From an uncultured Methanobrevibacter sp. (GTDB lineage: Archaea > Methanobacteriota > Methanobacteria > Methanobacteriales > Methanobacteriaceae), in assembly GCF_902769175.1 (NCBI RefSeq), contig NZ_CACXNW010000015.1:62001-126000 (forward strand): DNA of 64,000 bases. The letters run 5' to 3'. A program made the position numbers and the translations under genes. The first letter of the stretch is position 1; every line of letters begins with the position of its first letter. The notes below the pieces were generated by a model. The model saw nothing but the letters and a program-made list of their open reading frames with translations, was not told the origin of the DNA and searched no databases. Shown in pieces: positions 53,785-63,206 of this stretch.

Positions 53785-56232
53785 TCATTCATCCAAATTA
53801 AAAACTGAATCTGCTCCCTTATCTTCATAATCGTAATATTTATCTTCACCATCCACTTGTCTCTTAAGAGATTTAGGGCTTTTTGAAGATTTGGATTTAT
53901 TGGATTTGGAAGACTTTTTAGCTTTGGCCTTTGGCTTAGGCTCTTCATAATCATCTAAAAGGGATTCGTATCCTTCATCTCCAAAGACACCATCATCAAA
54001 GAAATCATCACTGAATTCTTCATATTCTATTTCTTCAACAGGCTCTTCCACTTCAGGCTTTTTAGGAGCTGGTTCGGCTTTGGATTTTTTAGTTTTAGCC
54101 TTTGGTTTAGCTTTTGGTTTAGACTTTTGTTTAGCCTTTGGCTTAGGACTTTCAGCATACTCATCCAAATTATCAAAAATGTCTGCTTCCTTAGCACCTT
54201 TGAATTTGTGATTTGATTTGGAAGCCTTTTGATCATCTTCTCTGATAGGAGCGATATAATCACCTTCACCGAAATCCTCATCAAATTCTATATCATCATC
54301 AAAGCCATCATCTGGATTATCATCCTCTTTATCCTTATTGAACATGTTTATCTTATCAAATAAGGATTTGGATTTCTTCTTATTCTGTGAAGATGAATCA
54401 GACTTAGAGTCTTCTTCAATATAATCATCATAATCCCTATTGTATTTGTCATCGAAATCATCATCATATGGAGAATCAAACTCATCAGAGGACATATCCA
54501 CATTTCTTAAGACATTCTTGCCTGATTTGGATTTGGAACTGGCAAATCTGCATAAGCCAGATTTGGATTTAGGTTCCTCATCAGAACCCTCTTCATTGCT
54601 TTCTTCCTTAACCCTTTTAGACCTGTTCTTAAAGTAGGTATATAGATTGACAAAAGACCCATCCTTATTGAAGAGAAGCTTATTGCCTTCTTCCTCTGCA
54701 TAATCATCAATGGTCTTTTCAACATATTCCTTTTCCTTAAAGTAATTTACTCCACCGCCATTGCTGCTTAAGTCAAGAGAATAATCCTCATCAAATGGAA
54801 TAAGAGTCAATGCTAAAGGAACAATTACAAAGATGGAAGCTATGATTGACTGGACAAGCAAGCTTTGCCTATCTCCAGCAAGAATTAGATTATAGACACC
54901 TACAATCCAAATGATAGCCAATATGATTGGAAGTATAAACTTGATTGTTATTATCCAAGACTTATCCACATGAATATGTGAGTTTTCATTCAAGACATAA
55001 CAAATCTCTTCTATGTCAAAGACCCATCCCAAAACAATAAGTTCCAAAAGAACTCCTAAAATAATTGCAAATTGAGTTATGAATGAGTCAGTTATTCTCA
55101 AGAGATACTCTCCCATACCTGTTGCAAAAATGAATGAAAGGAACAATCCTACTAAAACAAGCTGTCTTACAGCTCTATCTCTAGTCCATCCGAATTTTTC
55201 GCTTATTGCATTGGATAAAGGTTCAATCAAAGCTAAAATTGTGCTTAAGCTTCCAACCAATAAAAGCAAGAAGAATGCTGGAGCAACCATATAAACCCAT
55301 GGATCCATTATATTGAAAACATTTGGGAAAACAACGAAGATTATTGAAAATCCATCACTGACTAAGCTGGTGATAGGAATGTTTCTGCCTAATGCCATAT
55401 AACCCATAAGGGAAAACAAAAGAACTGAAACCAATACTTCAAATACCAAACTCACTAAAACAATTATCCATGCATTGTCAATTAATTTAGCATTTTCCGG
55501 CAAATAAGAGGAATATATGCTTGCAATTGCATAGCCTAATCCATAGGAGAATACAAGCTGTCCAAATGCAGCTAGCCAAACATTTACATTCAAGAGCACT
55601 GACCAATCAGGATTGAATAATGCCATTATTCCAGTACGGGACCCAGGAAGCTGAAGGGAAAATATAAGTATGCCTAAAAGCAAGACAAATGACAGCAATA
55701 GTGATACTTTGCTGACATTCAATATTCCCTTGTTGATTTCCTTTCGAGACATGAAATAAATAAAGCCCCATATCAATACCAATGCAACACCTATAGGAAC
55801 CACAAGATAAGTAAGACCATATGGATTAGATGTGCTGTGCAATAGGGTGGTTGTAAAGAAAACACTAGGATTGCTACCCCATCCCTTAAATAAACTAAGG
55901 ATAACATAGATAAGGTCCCAAGACATTATGCAGGTATAATAGATTAAGACTATGAAAATCAGCACCATTATAAACCAAGCTATAATCTCAAACTCAGATT
56001 TGATATTATAAAATACCTTAGGCAGACTTGACTTGAATCTAAAACCTATTCCAAACTCTAATGCCAAAATAGGAATAGCCATGATTACAATAGCTAAAAT
56101 ATACGGTATTATAAATGTTCCTCCACCATTTTCATACATAAGATAAGAAAATTTCCAAATACCAGACAATCCAATGATAGCCCCTATCATAGCTATTAAA
56201 AAGCCAGTTGAATTATCCCATCTGTTTTCCAT
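53785..56232 (-). CDS. Sodium:neurotransmitter symporter (NSS/SNF) with long acidic/lysine-rich tail
   Basis: Residues 1-490 form about 12 membrane helices of the NSS fold, which imports amino acids with Na+. The TM1 motif reads GLSGIWKFSYLMYENGGG; the usual Asn and Arg of GLGN-WRFP are replaced by Gly and Lys, so the Na+ site and outer gate may differ. Residues about 490-815 are a cytoplasmic tail: strongly acidic, then Lys-Pro-Ala repeats (KPKAKQKSKPKAKPKAK) and a Ser/Lys stretch. Such a tail is not standard for the family. AGGGGAT precedes the ATG. It is followed upstream by a second NSS gene of normal type. Confidence 0.88.
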   Translation of the reverse strand: MENRWDNSTGFLIAMIGAIIGLSGIWKFSYLMYENGGGTFIIPYILAIVIMAIPILALEFGIGFRFKSSLPKVFYNIKSEFEIIAWFIMVLIFIVLIYYTCIMSWDLIYVILSLFKGWGSNPSVFFTTTLLHSTSNPYGLTYLVVPIGVALVLIWGFIYFMSRKEINKGILNVSKVSLLLSFVLLLGILIFSLQLPGSRTGIMALFNPDWSVLLNVNVWLAAFGQLVFSYGLGYAIASIYSSYLPENAKLIDNAWIIVLVSLVFEVLVSVLLFSLMGYMALGRNIPITSLVSDGFSIIFVVFPNVFNIMDPWVYMVAPAFFLLLLVGSLSTILALIEPLSNAISEKFGWTRDRAVRQLVLVGLFLSFIFATGMGEYLLRITDSFITQFAIILGVLLELIVLGWVFDIEEICYVLNENSHIHVDKSWIITIKFILPIILAIIWIVGVYNLILAGDRQSLLVQSIIASIFVIVPLALTLIPFDEDYSLDLSSNGGGVNYFKEKEYVEKTIDDYAEEEGNKLLFNKDGSFVNLYTYFKNRSKRVKEESNEEGSDEEPKSKSGLCRFASSKSKSGKNVLRNVDMSSDEFDSPYDDDFDDKYNRDYDDYIEEDSKSDSSSQNKKKSKSLFDKINMFNKDKEDDNPDDGFDDDIEFDEDFGEGDYIAPIREDDQKASKSNHKFKGAKEADIFDNLDEYAESPKPKAKQKSKPKAKPKAKTKKSKAEPAPKKPEVEEPVEEIEYEEFSDDFFDDGVFGDEGYESLLDDYEEPKPKAKAKKSSKSNKSKSSKSPKSLKRQVDGEDKYYDYEDKGADSVFNLDE

Positions 56233-56482
56233 AATTTCATCCCCTATATTATCAATATTAAATTTTATCGAATATTCTTAAAACATCTCATAATAAGGTG
56301 TTAATTAAATTCTTATAGTTATTATATTATATATTAAAGTTTTAATTATTTAAAAAAGTTTCTTATTTCAGTAAATTTAGGGTTAAAATCAAGGATAAAA
56401 ATTAAAGATTAAAATAGGAATTAATAGGAATTAAAATTAGAAATTAAAAAAATAGAAACAAAAAAGAAAAGTTAAGAGAAAA
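56233..56482. other. AT-rich spacer between symporter genes
   Basis: A TATATTATATATTAAAG stretch near 56322-56338 could be the first symporter's TATA region. Short purine repeats (GGAATTAAAATTAG) follow. Confidence 0.4.
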
Positions 56483-56581
56483 TACTCCTAACTAATGAAA
56501 ATATTTTAATCAAACTTTTTCTAAAAGTTTGGAAATATTTTGATCAAACTTTTACACGTGAGAAGGCGAGTGAAAGTTTGG
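56483..56581 (-). terminator. Two 3' hairpin elements behind the second symporter gene
   Basis: In coding direction: ACCAAACTTTCACTCGCCTTCTCACGTG then TAAAAGTTTGATCAAAATATTT, followed by a second CCAAACTTTTAGAAAAAGTTTG and ATTAAAATATTTTCATTAGTTAGGAGT. This is the same family as behind mtnP, archease and the aminotransferase. Confidence 0.7.
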
Positions 56582-56595
56582 TCGCAATATGGGAG

Positions 56596-58086
56596 TTATT
56601 CTGTCTCAATAGGCTTGTAGTAATCCTTGTTTTTAGCCGGCAATTTAGCAAATATAATAGGGACTATAAAAATAATGATAGACAAGCAAAGCATAACCAA
56701 CCGACTAGTGAAATCTGCATCCATCATTGTGGTGTAAACTCCTTGAACCCATAAACATAAAATACATACCGGCAAAATGTATTTGATAATGATTTTCCAG
56801 AAAGGATCCATTTGAATTCTTGAATTATTATTCAAGACTTCAACAAGCTTGTCAAAGTTGTATAACCAACCAAAGATTATGCATTCAAGCAAAACTCCAA
56901 AGAGCAATGCGAAATTGTTTAAGAATGCATCAAAGATTCCTAAAAGATAACTTCCTGCAGAAGTTGCAAATATTGTAGATATGCAAAATCCTACAATGCA
57001 CACTAAAGTTGCAGATTTCTTTCTTGAAAATCCGAATTTTTCATGAATAGCAAAGGAAACCACTTCTGATAAAGCCATTACAGAGGTAATTCCTGCAAAG
57101 AAAATACACAAGAAAAACAATGGCCCAATAATATAGGACCAAGGATGCATAACATTAAATACATTTGGGAAAACAACAAATGCTAAACCGGTTCCTTCAG
57201 TTACCAATTGATTAAATGGAATGCCACTGGTGAAAGTCATGAAACCTAAAATGGAGAAGATTCCAATTGCATTGAAGACTTCAAATCCAGAATTGGAAAA
57301 TGCTACAACCAATGCATTATCAGTTAATTTAGAGGTATCAGGAAGATAGCTTGCATATGTAAGAGCAATTGACATACCTAAACTGAGTGAGAATACAATC
57401 TGACCAAATGCAGCAAGCCACACATTCAAATCAGTCAATGCAGACCAATCAGGAGTGAATATTTGAGTATAGCCTATTGAAGCACCTGGCAAAGTCACTG
57501 AAAATGCTACAATGACCAAAACGATTATAAACAATACAGGCAATAGAATTTTACTTACTTTACCTATACCTGCATTCAAATCCTTTTGACCGATAAACCA
57601 AGCAATGAGCCAAATAACAAAGACAGATACAAAAACCCATGGAACAATGGTAAAAATACCTGAAAGAGAATCAGATGCATTCAAAACACTTGTAGTGAAG
57701 AATACATCAGGATTTGCACCCCAGCCTTGGAAGAAACTTAAGACAAGGTATATTAAATCCCAACCTACTACACAAACATAATAGGTTGTAATCAAGAATA
57801 CAACAAATATAATGAACCATGCTACTGCTTCCAAACTAGGTTTAATGCTGTAGAATATCTTAGATAAAGATGTTTTAAATTTAAAGCCAACCGCATATTC
57901 CACAAGAACAAAGGAGATTCCCAAGAAAAATATTGAAATTATATAAGGAATCATAAATGATCCTCCACCATTGGAATAAAGAACATTTGGAAAACGCCAA
58001 ATATTACCTAAACCAACAGCAGAACCTATCATTGCCAAAATAAATGCAATATTGCTATCCCACTTAGACTTTTCACTAGACGCCAT
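56596..58086 (-). CDS. Sodium:neurotransmitter symporter family protein (amino-acid:Na+ importer)
   Basis: A 496-residue transporter with about 12 membrane helices. TM1 is canonical: GSAVGLGNIWRFPNVLYSNGGGSF, with the Na+-coordinating Asn and gate Arg. Ends shortly after the last helix with a brief tail. Bacterial and archaeal members import amino acids with Na+; substrate is not predictable here. It is the paralogue of the gene just downstream and probably arose by duplication, though the sequences are now clearly different. GTGTGAT precedes the ATG. Methanogens keep a Na+ gradient through Mtr, so Na+-driven uptake fits. Confidence 0.92.
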   Translation of the reverse strand: MASSEKSKWDSNIAFILAMIGSAVGLGNIWRFPNVLYSNGGGSFMIPYIISIFFLGISFVLVEYAVGFKFKTSLSKIFYSIKPSLEAVAWFIIFVVFLITTYYVCVVGWDLIYLVLSFFQGWGANPDVFFTTSVLNASDSLSGIFTIVPWVFVSVFVIWLIAWFIGQKDLNAGIGKVSKILLPVLFIIVLVIVAFSVTLPGASIGYTQIFTPDWSALTDLNVWLAAFGQIVFSLSLGMSIALTYASYLPDTSKLTDNALVVAFSNSGFEVFNAIGIFSILGFMTFTSGIPFNQLVTEGTGLAFVVFPNVFNVMHPWSYIIGPLFFLCIFFAGITSVMALSEVVSFAIHEKFGFSRKKSATLVCIVGFCISTIFATSAGSYLLGIFDAFLNNFALLFGVLLECIIFGWLYNFDKLVEVLNNNSRIQMDPFWKIIIKYILPVCILCLWVQGVYTTMMDADFTSRLVMLCLSIIIFIVPIIFAKLPAKNKDYYKPIETE

Positions 58087-58310
58087 AAAATCACACTAAA
58101 ATAATAACTAAATAAAGAACATATTACCTTAAACTAAATCACACTAAAATAATAACTAAATAAAGAACATATTACCTTAAACTAAAAGAACATATTACCT
58201 TAAACTAAATCACACTAAAATAATAACTAAATAAAGAACATATTACCTTAAACTATATTGCACTAAAATAATAACTAAGTTAAGAATATATTACTTTAAA
58301 CTAGTAGATA
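58087..58310. repeat. 48-bp tandem repeats upstream of the second symporter gene
   Basis: Units containing TCACACTAAAATAATAACTA begin at 58091, 58139, 58210 and (diverged) 58258. The 71-bp step includes an extra 23-bp partial unit. They fill most of the spacer behind nhaC, directly adjoining the symporter start. Confidence 0.85.
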
Positions 58311-58426
58311 AAAGTTAATTAAAGAATCATAAGATTATCTAAAAAAATAAAATAAAAAAAGAAAAAAGGCTTAAATAGATTTTGACTATTCAAGCATTAT
58401 TTAACTTTTCAACTTATTTGCTAAAT

Positions 58427-60151
58427 TTAAGCTGCCTCTTCAAAAGGCACTTTTTCACCAATTACTCTTAATCCGATGTACATCACTACAATAGCTATAG
58501 GGATTGAGATGTACCATTGAATACCGAATCCTGCTGGAATGTAACCGAATACAATAGCAATGATTGCAACAAACATTGCATAGTATATCTGAGTACTTAC
58601 GTGTGCAATGTGGTTACAGCTTGTACCCATAGAGGACAGGATTGTGGTATCTGAAATTGGTGAACAGTGGTCACCAAAGATAGCACCAGTCAATACACCA
58701 CTTGTACAAACGATTACAAAGCCCATTTCAGGGTTTACTGCCCAAGCAAGAGGAATTGTTAATGGCATTAAAATACTCATTGTACCATAGGAGGTACCTG
58801 TTGCAAAGGAAATCAAAGCACCTAAAACAAAGATCAATGTTGGCAAGATGAATACTGGTATTGAACCTGCCAGAATACCTACCAAGTAATCAGCAGTACC
58901 TAAGTCACCAATAACTCCACCTAATGACCAAGCGAGCAATAGGATTACACCAGTGATAACGATAGTTTTCATACCGCCTACCCATTCAGCAATAGCTTCT
59001 TCAATAGTCATGATCTTTTGTAGAACTGCCATGACAATAGCTACAATGGAAGCAAGCAATGCTGCTTGGAACAATGCAACAGATGCATCGGAAGCAGATA
59101 ATGCTTCAAATATACCATTGAATGACAATGGAGAAGTATGCATTAAGGTGATTAAAGCTTTGTCTTCCCCACCTAAAATAGTGGTGTATCCGCTCCAGTA
59201 GAATGCAATAAGAGCACCGATAATCAATACTCCAATAGGGATAATTGCATTCCAAACGGATAATTTAATTCCTTCAACTGGTTTAACATCATCAAAGCTG
59301 GTTGCTTCAAGAGATTCAACCGGCTCATCTTCTTTTCTTGCACGAGCTTTTTTCTCTGCTTCTTTCATTGGTCCAAATTCATAGTAAGTGATTGCAGAGA
59401 TAACAATGAAAATCAAAATCAAAATGTTATAGAACCTAAATGGAATGGTTTGTAAAAATATTCCGAATCCACTAACATTCATTCCAATAGAGTGGAAACC
59501 TTGAATGATTAAACTGAGTTCTAAACCAATCCAAGTGGAAATAATAGCAATACCTGCTACAGGAGCAGCAGTTGCGTCTACTACAAATGCTAATTTTTCT
59601 CTTGATACATGAAGTTTGTCCATAACAGGTCTCATGATAGGACCTACAATTAAAGAGTTAGCGTAATCGTCAAAGAACACACATAATCCTAAAAGTTCAG
59701 TAAAGAGCTGAGCTTTCCTAGGAGTGTCAGCACGTTTAGCAAATTCATCTGCCAATGCCTTTGCACCACCCATTTTAGTTATCAGTTGGATAATACCTCC
59801 GATAAGCAAACATTGAAGGATAATACCTGCATTCCATGGATCAGCCATACTGCTGATGATTTGAGAATCCATTGCTAAAAATGCATTGATAGCAGAGTTT
59901 ACAATGTTTAAGTCGTTAACAGAAATCATAAATTCTCCAACGAATACCCCAATAAACAAAGATAATATAGTTTCTTTGGTAATGAATGCTAAAGCAATAG
60001 CAACAAGAGGTGGCAAGAGAGTTAATACTCCGAAACGAACTGCATTGTCTTTACTATTTGGTGCACTTGTAATTAGCAAGGATAATACAAAAAGGACTAT
60101 TACAGAAATAGCCACTATCAATCCTATTTTTAAATTTCTATTCATTTCCAT
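58427..60151 (-). CDS. NhaC-family Na+/H+ antiporter
   Basis: A 574-residue membrane protein with about 12 helices. Family features include TKETILSLFIGVFVGEFM, the CVFFDDYANSLIVGPIMRPVMDKLHVSREKLAFVVDATAAPVAG region with acidic residues, and FATGTSYGTMSILMPL ... GAIFGDHCSPISDTTILSS near the C-terminus. The family exchanges Na+ for H+ or, in MleN-like members, malate/lactate. The start is ATG 60151 behind GGTGTGAT; GTG 60157 overlaps that site. With two Na+ symporters alongside, this suggests a small sodium-handling cluster. Confidence 0.92.
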   Translation of the reverse strand: MEMNRNLKIGLIVAISVIVLFVLSLLITSAPNSKDNAVRFGVLTLLPPLVAIALAFITKETILSLFIGVFVGEFMISVNDLNIVNSAINAFLAMDSQIISSMADPWNAGIILQCLLIGGIIQLITKMGGAKALADEFAKRADTPRKAQLFTELLGLCVFFDDYANSLIVGPIMRPVMDKLHVSREKLAFVVDATAAPVAGIAIISTWIGLELSLIIQGFHSIGMNVSGFGIFLQTIPFRFYNILILIFIVISAITYYEFGPMKEAEKKARARKEDEPVESLEATSFDDVKPVEGIKLSVWNAIIPIGVLIIGALIAFYWSGYTTILGGEDKALITLMHTSPLSFNGIFEALSASDASVALFQAALLASIVAIVMAVLQKIMTIEEAIAEWVGGMKTIVITGVILLLAWSLGGVIGDLGTADYLVGILAGSIPVFILPTLIFVLGALISFATGTSYGTMSILMPLTIPLAWAVNPEMGFVIVCTSGVLTGAIFGDHCSPISDTTILSSMGTSCNHIAHVSTQIYYAMFVAIIAIVFGYIPAGFGIQWYISIPIAIVVMYIGLRVIGEKVPFEEAA

Positions 60152-60579
60152 AATCACACCATTTATAAAAAAAAAAAAATTAAAATAAACTCATTAAACG
60201 ATTAGATAAATTATTTGGATAAAAAATCGTTTAATCTCAACCTAAGATTAATTAATAATTAATAAAATGAATATAAAATTTATTAAATTAATTATTAACC
60301 TAGTAATACTATTATATATTTATAAAATAAATATATAAAATTTACTTTATAATTCTCTAAATTTTGCTTTATAAATCTTTAAATATAATCAAATATTTTA
60401 TTATTATAAAAAAAATCAGTTATGGCTTATTAATCGACTAAAAATAAAATAAACAATAAAATAAAGTAAAATATGAAATAATTAGAAAAAAATAAGATTA
60501 TACAATAAAAAATAGAAAAGATAAATCAATATTAAAAAAATAAAAAAAATAAATTAAATATTAAAAAAATAAAAAATCT
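60152..60579 (-). promoter_or_regulatory. nhaC upstream region with 10-bp inverted repeat
   Basis: Perfect arms ATTAAACGAT (60193-60202) and ATCGTTTAAT (60226-60235) lie 42-84 bp before the antiporter start. They may be an operator or leader hairpin. The rest, to 60579, is AT-rich with TATA-like words (TTATATATTTATAAAATAAATATAT near 60313) and no gene. Confidence 0.45.
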
Positions 60580-60677
60580 TAAGAGAATTACTCTTAAAGA
60601 TTTAAAATATTTTTGATCAAACTTTTGCGAGCCGAAGGCGAGTAAAAGTTTGGCCGTAGGCGAGTAAAAGTTTGGTG
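60580..60677 (-). terminator. 3' hairpin element behind ftsY
   Basis: In coding direction: CCAAACTTTTACTCGCCTACGG, then CCAAACTTTTACTCGCCTTCGG and CTCGCAAAAGTTTGATCAAAAATATTTT. One and a half copies of the dispersed family directly follow the ftsY stop codon; the first half-copy is a partial duplicate. Confidence 0.72.
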
Positions 60678-60682
60678 GTTGA

Positions 60683-62260
60683 TTAAGAGAATATTTGGTC
60701 TAACATCCAGTCAGCATCATATTCCTTAATATCATCATAGGATTGTCCCATACCTAAGAAAAGAATTGGTTTTTGAATTACATAACCAATGGAAAGTGTA
60801 GCACCACCTTTTGAATCGGCATCTGCCTTAGTGAGTATGACACCATCCAATTCAATAGCTTCATTGAATTTTCTTGCCTGTTCTGTTGCATCATTACCAG
60901 TTAATGAATCACCAACGAATACAACCAAATCAGGTTTGGAAACCCTACGAATCTTTTTCATTTCATCCATCAAGTTAGTGTTGGTTTGCATCCTTCCTGC
61001 AGTGTCTATTAAAACAAGCTCTTTGCCTTTAGCTTTAGCATGTTGAACAGCATCAAATGCTACAGCAGCAGGGTCAGATCCTTTTTCATGCTTGATTAAT
61101 TTAACATCAAGGTTGTTTGCATGATATTCAACTTGTTCAATAGCTCCTGCCCTAAATGTATCAGATGCAGCTATAACTGGAGTGTAACCTTTTTTAATGT
61201 AGTAATTAGATAGCTTACCAATTGTAGTGGTTTTACCGGTACCATTGATACCTACAAGCATTACTACAAGAGGCTCTCCTTGAGCAACTTTCTCTTCAAG
61301 CATTCCAGTCATTGATTTTCCTTCAATATTGATGATGTTGTACACTGCTTTCTTAAGTGCATCATAAGTGTATTCTTCAATATCACTACTTCTTTTGATC
61401 TTTTGACCAACCAAATCGTTTTTAACAGATTCTACAACAACACTTGAAACATCCATTGCAACATCTGCTTCCAAAAGACCTAATTCCAATTCAAATAAAA
61501 TGTCTTCAACATCATCTTCGGAAATTGACTTTTCTTTAATGAATGATAAGAATCCACCTGATTTTTCCTTTTTATCTTCACCAGATTTCTCTTCAGAATC
61601 ATCTTTCTTCTTTCGTCTAAAGAAATCAAGTTTGGATTTTTTAGATTCCTCTTCAGAGTCTTCTTGAGTTTCTTCTTCTGCCTCTTCTGAAACTTCTTCT
61701 TCTGAAACTTCCTCTTCCGGTTCTTTTTCATCTGAAGGCTCTTCTACTGATTCCTCAGGAGTTTCATCTTTTGGAGCTTCTTCTGGAGCTTTTTCTTCCT
61801 CTTCTTCAGAAGTTTCCTCTTTAGAGTCATCTTTTTTATCTCTTCTGAAGAATGAAAAGAACCCTCCAGACTTGTCTTTTTTATCCTCTTTAGGATCTTC
61901 CTTATCAGAATCCTCCTCTAAAGAAGCATCTAACATTGCATCCAATTCCTCATCTGAAATTTCATCTTCATCACCAAAATCGTCAGAATCTTCTGCTGCT
62001 TCCTCTTCTACTTCTTCTTCTGGAGATTCTTCCGGAACTTCTTCTGGAGATTCTTCTGGAGCTTCCTCCACTTCTTCTTCTGAAACTTCCTCTTCAGAGT
62101 CTTCTTCTACTTCTTCTTGAGGCTCTTCGATTTCATCAAAAGTTTCTTCTGTAGATTCTTCGATTAATTCTACATTATTCTCTTCTTTAGCCTCATCTTC
62201 GACTTTATTCCTTAATTTACCACTTGCTTCAGCAAATTTTTTCTTTAATGAATCAAACAA
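60683..62260 (-). CDS. ftsY: Signal recognition particle receptor FtsY
   Basis: The SRP GTPase docking ribosome-SRP complexes at the membrane. The C-terminal NG domain (about residues 235-525) has G1 GINGTGKTTTIGKL, IAASDTFRAGAIEQ, VLIDTAGRMQTN and LTKADADSKGG. The N-terminal A domain is unusually long, about 230 residues, nearly all Glu/Ser/Pro/Asp with two similar blocks (DKSGGFFSFFRRDKKDDS and KSKLDFFRRKKKDDSEEKSG) that may contact lipid. The start is TTG at 62260 after AGGGAT; no ATG is available. Genes aIF6, LX, prefoldin alpha and ftsY run in this order, a conserved archaeal cluster. Confidence 0.95.
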   Translation of the reverse strand: MFDSLKKKFAEASGKLRNKVEDEAKEENNVELIEESTEETFDEIEEPQEEVEEDSEEEVSEEEVEEAPEESPEEVPEESPEEEVEEEAAEDSDDFGDEDEISDEELDAMLDASLEEDSDKEDPKEDKKDKSGGFFSFFRRDKKDDSKEETSEEEEEKAPEEAPKDETPEESVEEPSDEKEPEEEVSEEEVSEEAEEETQEDSEEESKKSKLDFFRRKKKDDSEEKSGEDKKEKSGGFLSFIKEKSISEDDVEDILFELELGLLEADVAMDVSSVVVESVKNDLVGQKIKRSSDIEEYTYDALKKAVYNIINIEGKSMTGMLEEKVAQGEPLVVMLVGINGTGKTTTIGKLSNYYIKKGYTPVIAASDTFRAGAIEQVEYHANNLDVKLIKHEKGSDPAAVAFDAVQHAKAKGKELVLIDTAGRMQTNTNLMDEMKKIRRVSKPDLVVFVGDSLTGNDATEQARKFNEAIELDGVILTKADADSKGGATLSIGYVIQKPILFLGMGQSYDDIKEYDADWMLDQIFS

Positions 62261-62710
62261 GTTTATCCCTGCCTAATAATAAGTATTATTTTTAAAATTT
62301 CTTAAACAATATCAAATATTTAATAAATATTTTTATCATTATATAATTATATCTTTAAAAATTAATAAACTTACTTATTTTTTAAGTGAAATATTATGTC
62401 TTTTCATGAAAATTTAAAAAAGGATATGAAAAAATAATGTGAAAAATAGTATAAAAATACTATGGAAATAAAATGAAATAAAATAAAAGTTCAAAAATAG
62501 CAAAAAGTAAAAATAAAAAATTTAAAATAAAAATTAAAAAAAGACTAGTTAAAATAAAAATAAAAACAAGACACGTTAAATAAAAATTTAAAATAAAAAT
62601 TAAAAAAAGATAATTTAAAATAAAAAAAAGAAAAAGATAAAAAACCATTATCACAAGTCTTTAAAAAAAGATTTGAACCAAGATTCTACAGACTAAAATC
62701 TGTGAAGCTT
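62261..62710. other. Spacer between prefoldin alpha and ftsY
   Basis: Purine-rich repeats (AAAATAAAAATTTAAAATAAAAA) occupy 62480-62640. At about 62674-62708 is an imperfect hairpin, CCAAG-TTC-ACAGA/TCTGT-GAA-CTTGG with two mismatches, which superficially looks like part of a tRNA but is not. The ftsY promoter should lie near 62330-62350. Confidence 0.5.
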
Positions 62711-62748
62711 GGTGAAAATATTTTAATCAAACTTTTTTAAAAGTTGAA
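62711..62748 (-). terminator. 3' hairpin element behind prefoldin alpha
   Basis: CAACTTTT/AAAAGTTTG followed, in coding direction, by ATTAAAATATTTTCACC. A simple member of the dispersed family adjoining the stop codon. Confidence 0.65.
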
Positions 62749-63177
62749 TTATGCCATTCCTTGAGCTTGAAGCTTTTGCATTAACTGTTCAGCTTGAGGA
62801 GAAAGCTGAGCAACAATATTGGTGATTTGCTGTAAATCCTCAAATAATTTGTCTAAAGTGTTTTCAAGCTCTTTTTTCTGTTCAGCAGTAGTTGCTTTTG
62901 CTTCTTCAAAAGTTTTGGAAACTGCTACACCAGAACCAAGACTCATAATAACTTTGTCTTCATTTTTAATCTCTGCATTAATGAAGGAGCCAGCACCAAG
63001 AGGTACTAAAGTCTCAATGGTATCTTTACCACTCATATCATCTAATGTAGATTCTAAAATTTTAATTTCAGCAAGGGAAGCTTGAACTGCATCAATTTGA
63101 GTTTGGTATAATTCAGTTTGTTGTTTGTATACTTCAAGCTGTGCTAAAATTTGTTGTAATTTTTGCTGGTCTTCCAT
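62749..63177 (-). CDS. pfdA: Prefoldin alpha subunit (GimC)
   Basis: A chaperone subunit holding unfolded proteins for the thermosome. The 142 residues show two coiled coils (about 1-50 and 95-140) around a central beta-hairpin region, TLVPLGAGSFINAEIKNEDKVIMSLGSGVAVSKTFEEA. The end SPQAEQLMQKLQAQGMA is typical. TAGGGTG precedes the ATG. It follows the LX gene by 29 bp and is probably co-transcribed with it. Confidence 0.95.
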   Translation of the reverse strand: MEDQQKLQQILAQLEVYKQQTELYQTQIDAVQASLAEIKILESTLDDMSGKDTIETLVPLGAGSFINAEIKNEDKVIMSLGSGVAVSKTFEEAKATTAEQKKELENTLDKLFEDLQQITNIVAQLSPQAEQLMQKLQAQGMA

Positions 63178-63206
63178 TTTAACACCCTAAGATTATTTTA
63201 AGCAAT

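Noticed and set aside
61480-62154. Several ORFs opposite or overlapping the ftsY acidic domain
   Set aside because: They mirror the Glu/Ser codon repeats of the ftsY A domain and have no start signals.
62674-62708. tRNA-like fragment (TTGAACCAAGATTC...)
   Set aside because: Only one hairpin; no acceptor, D or T arm can be formed.
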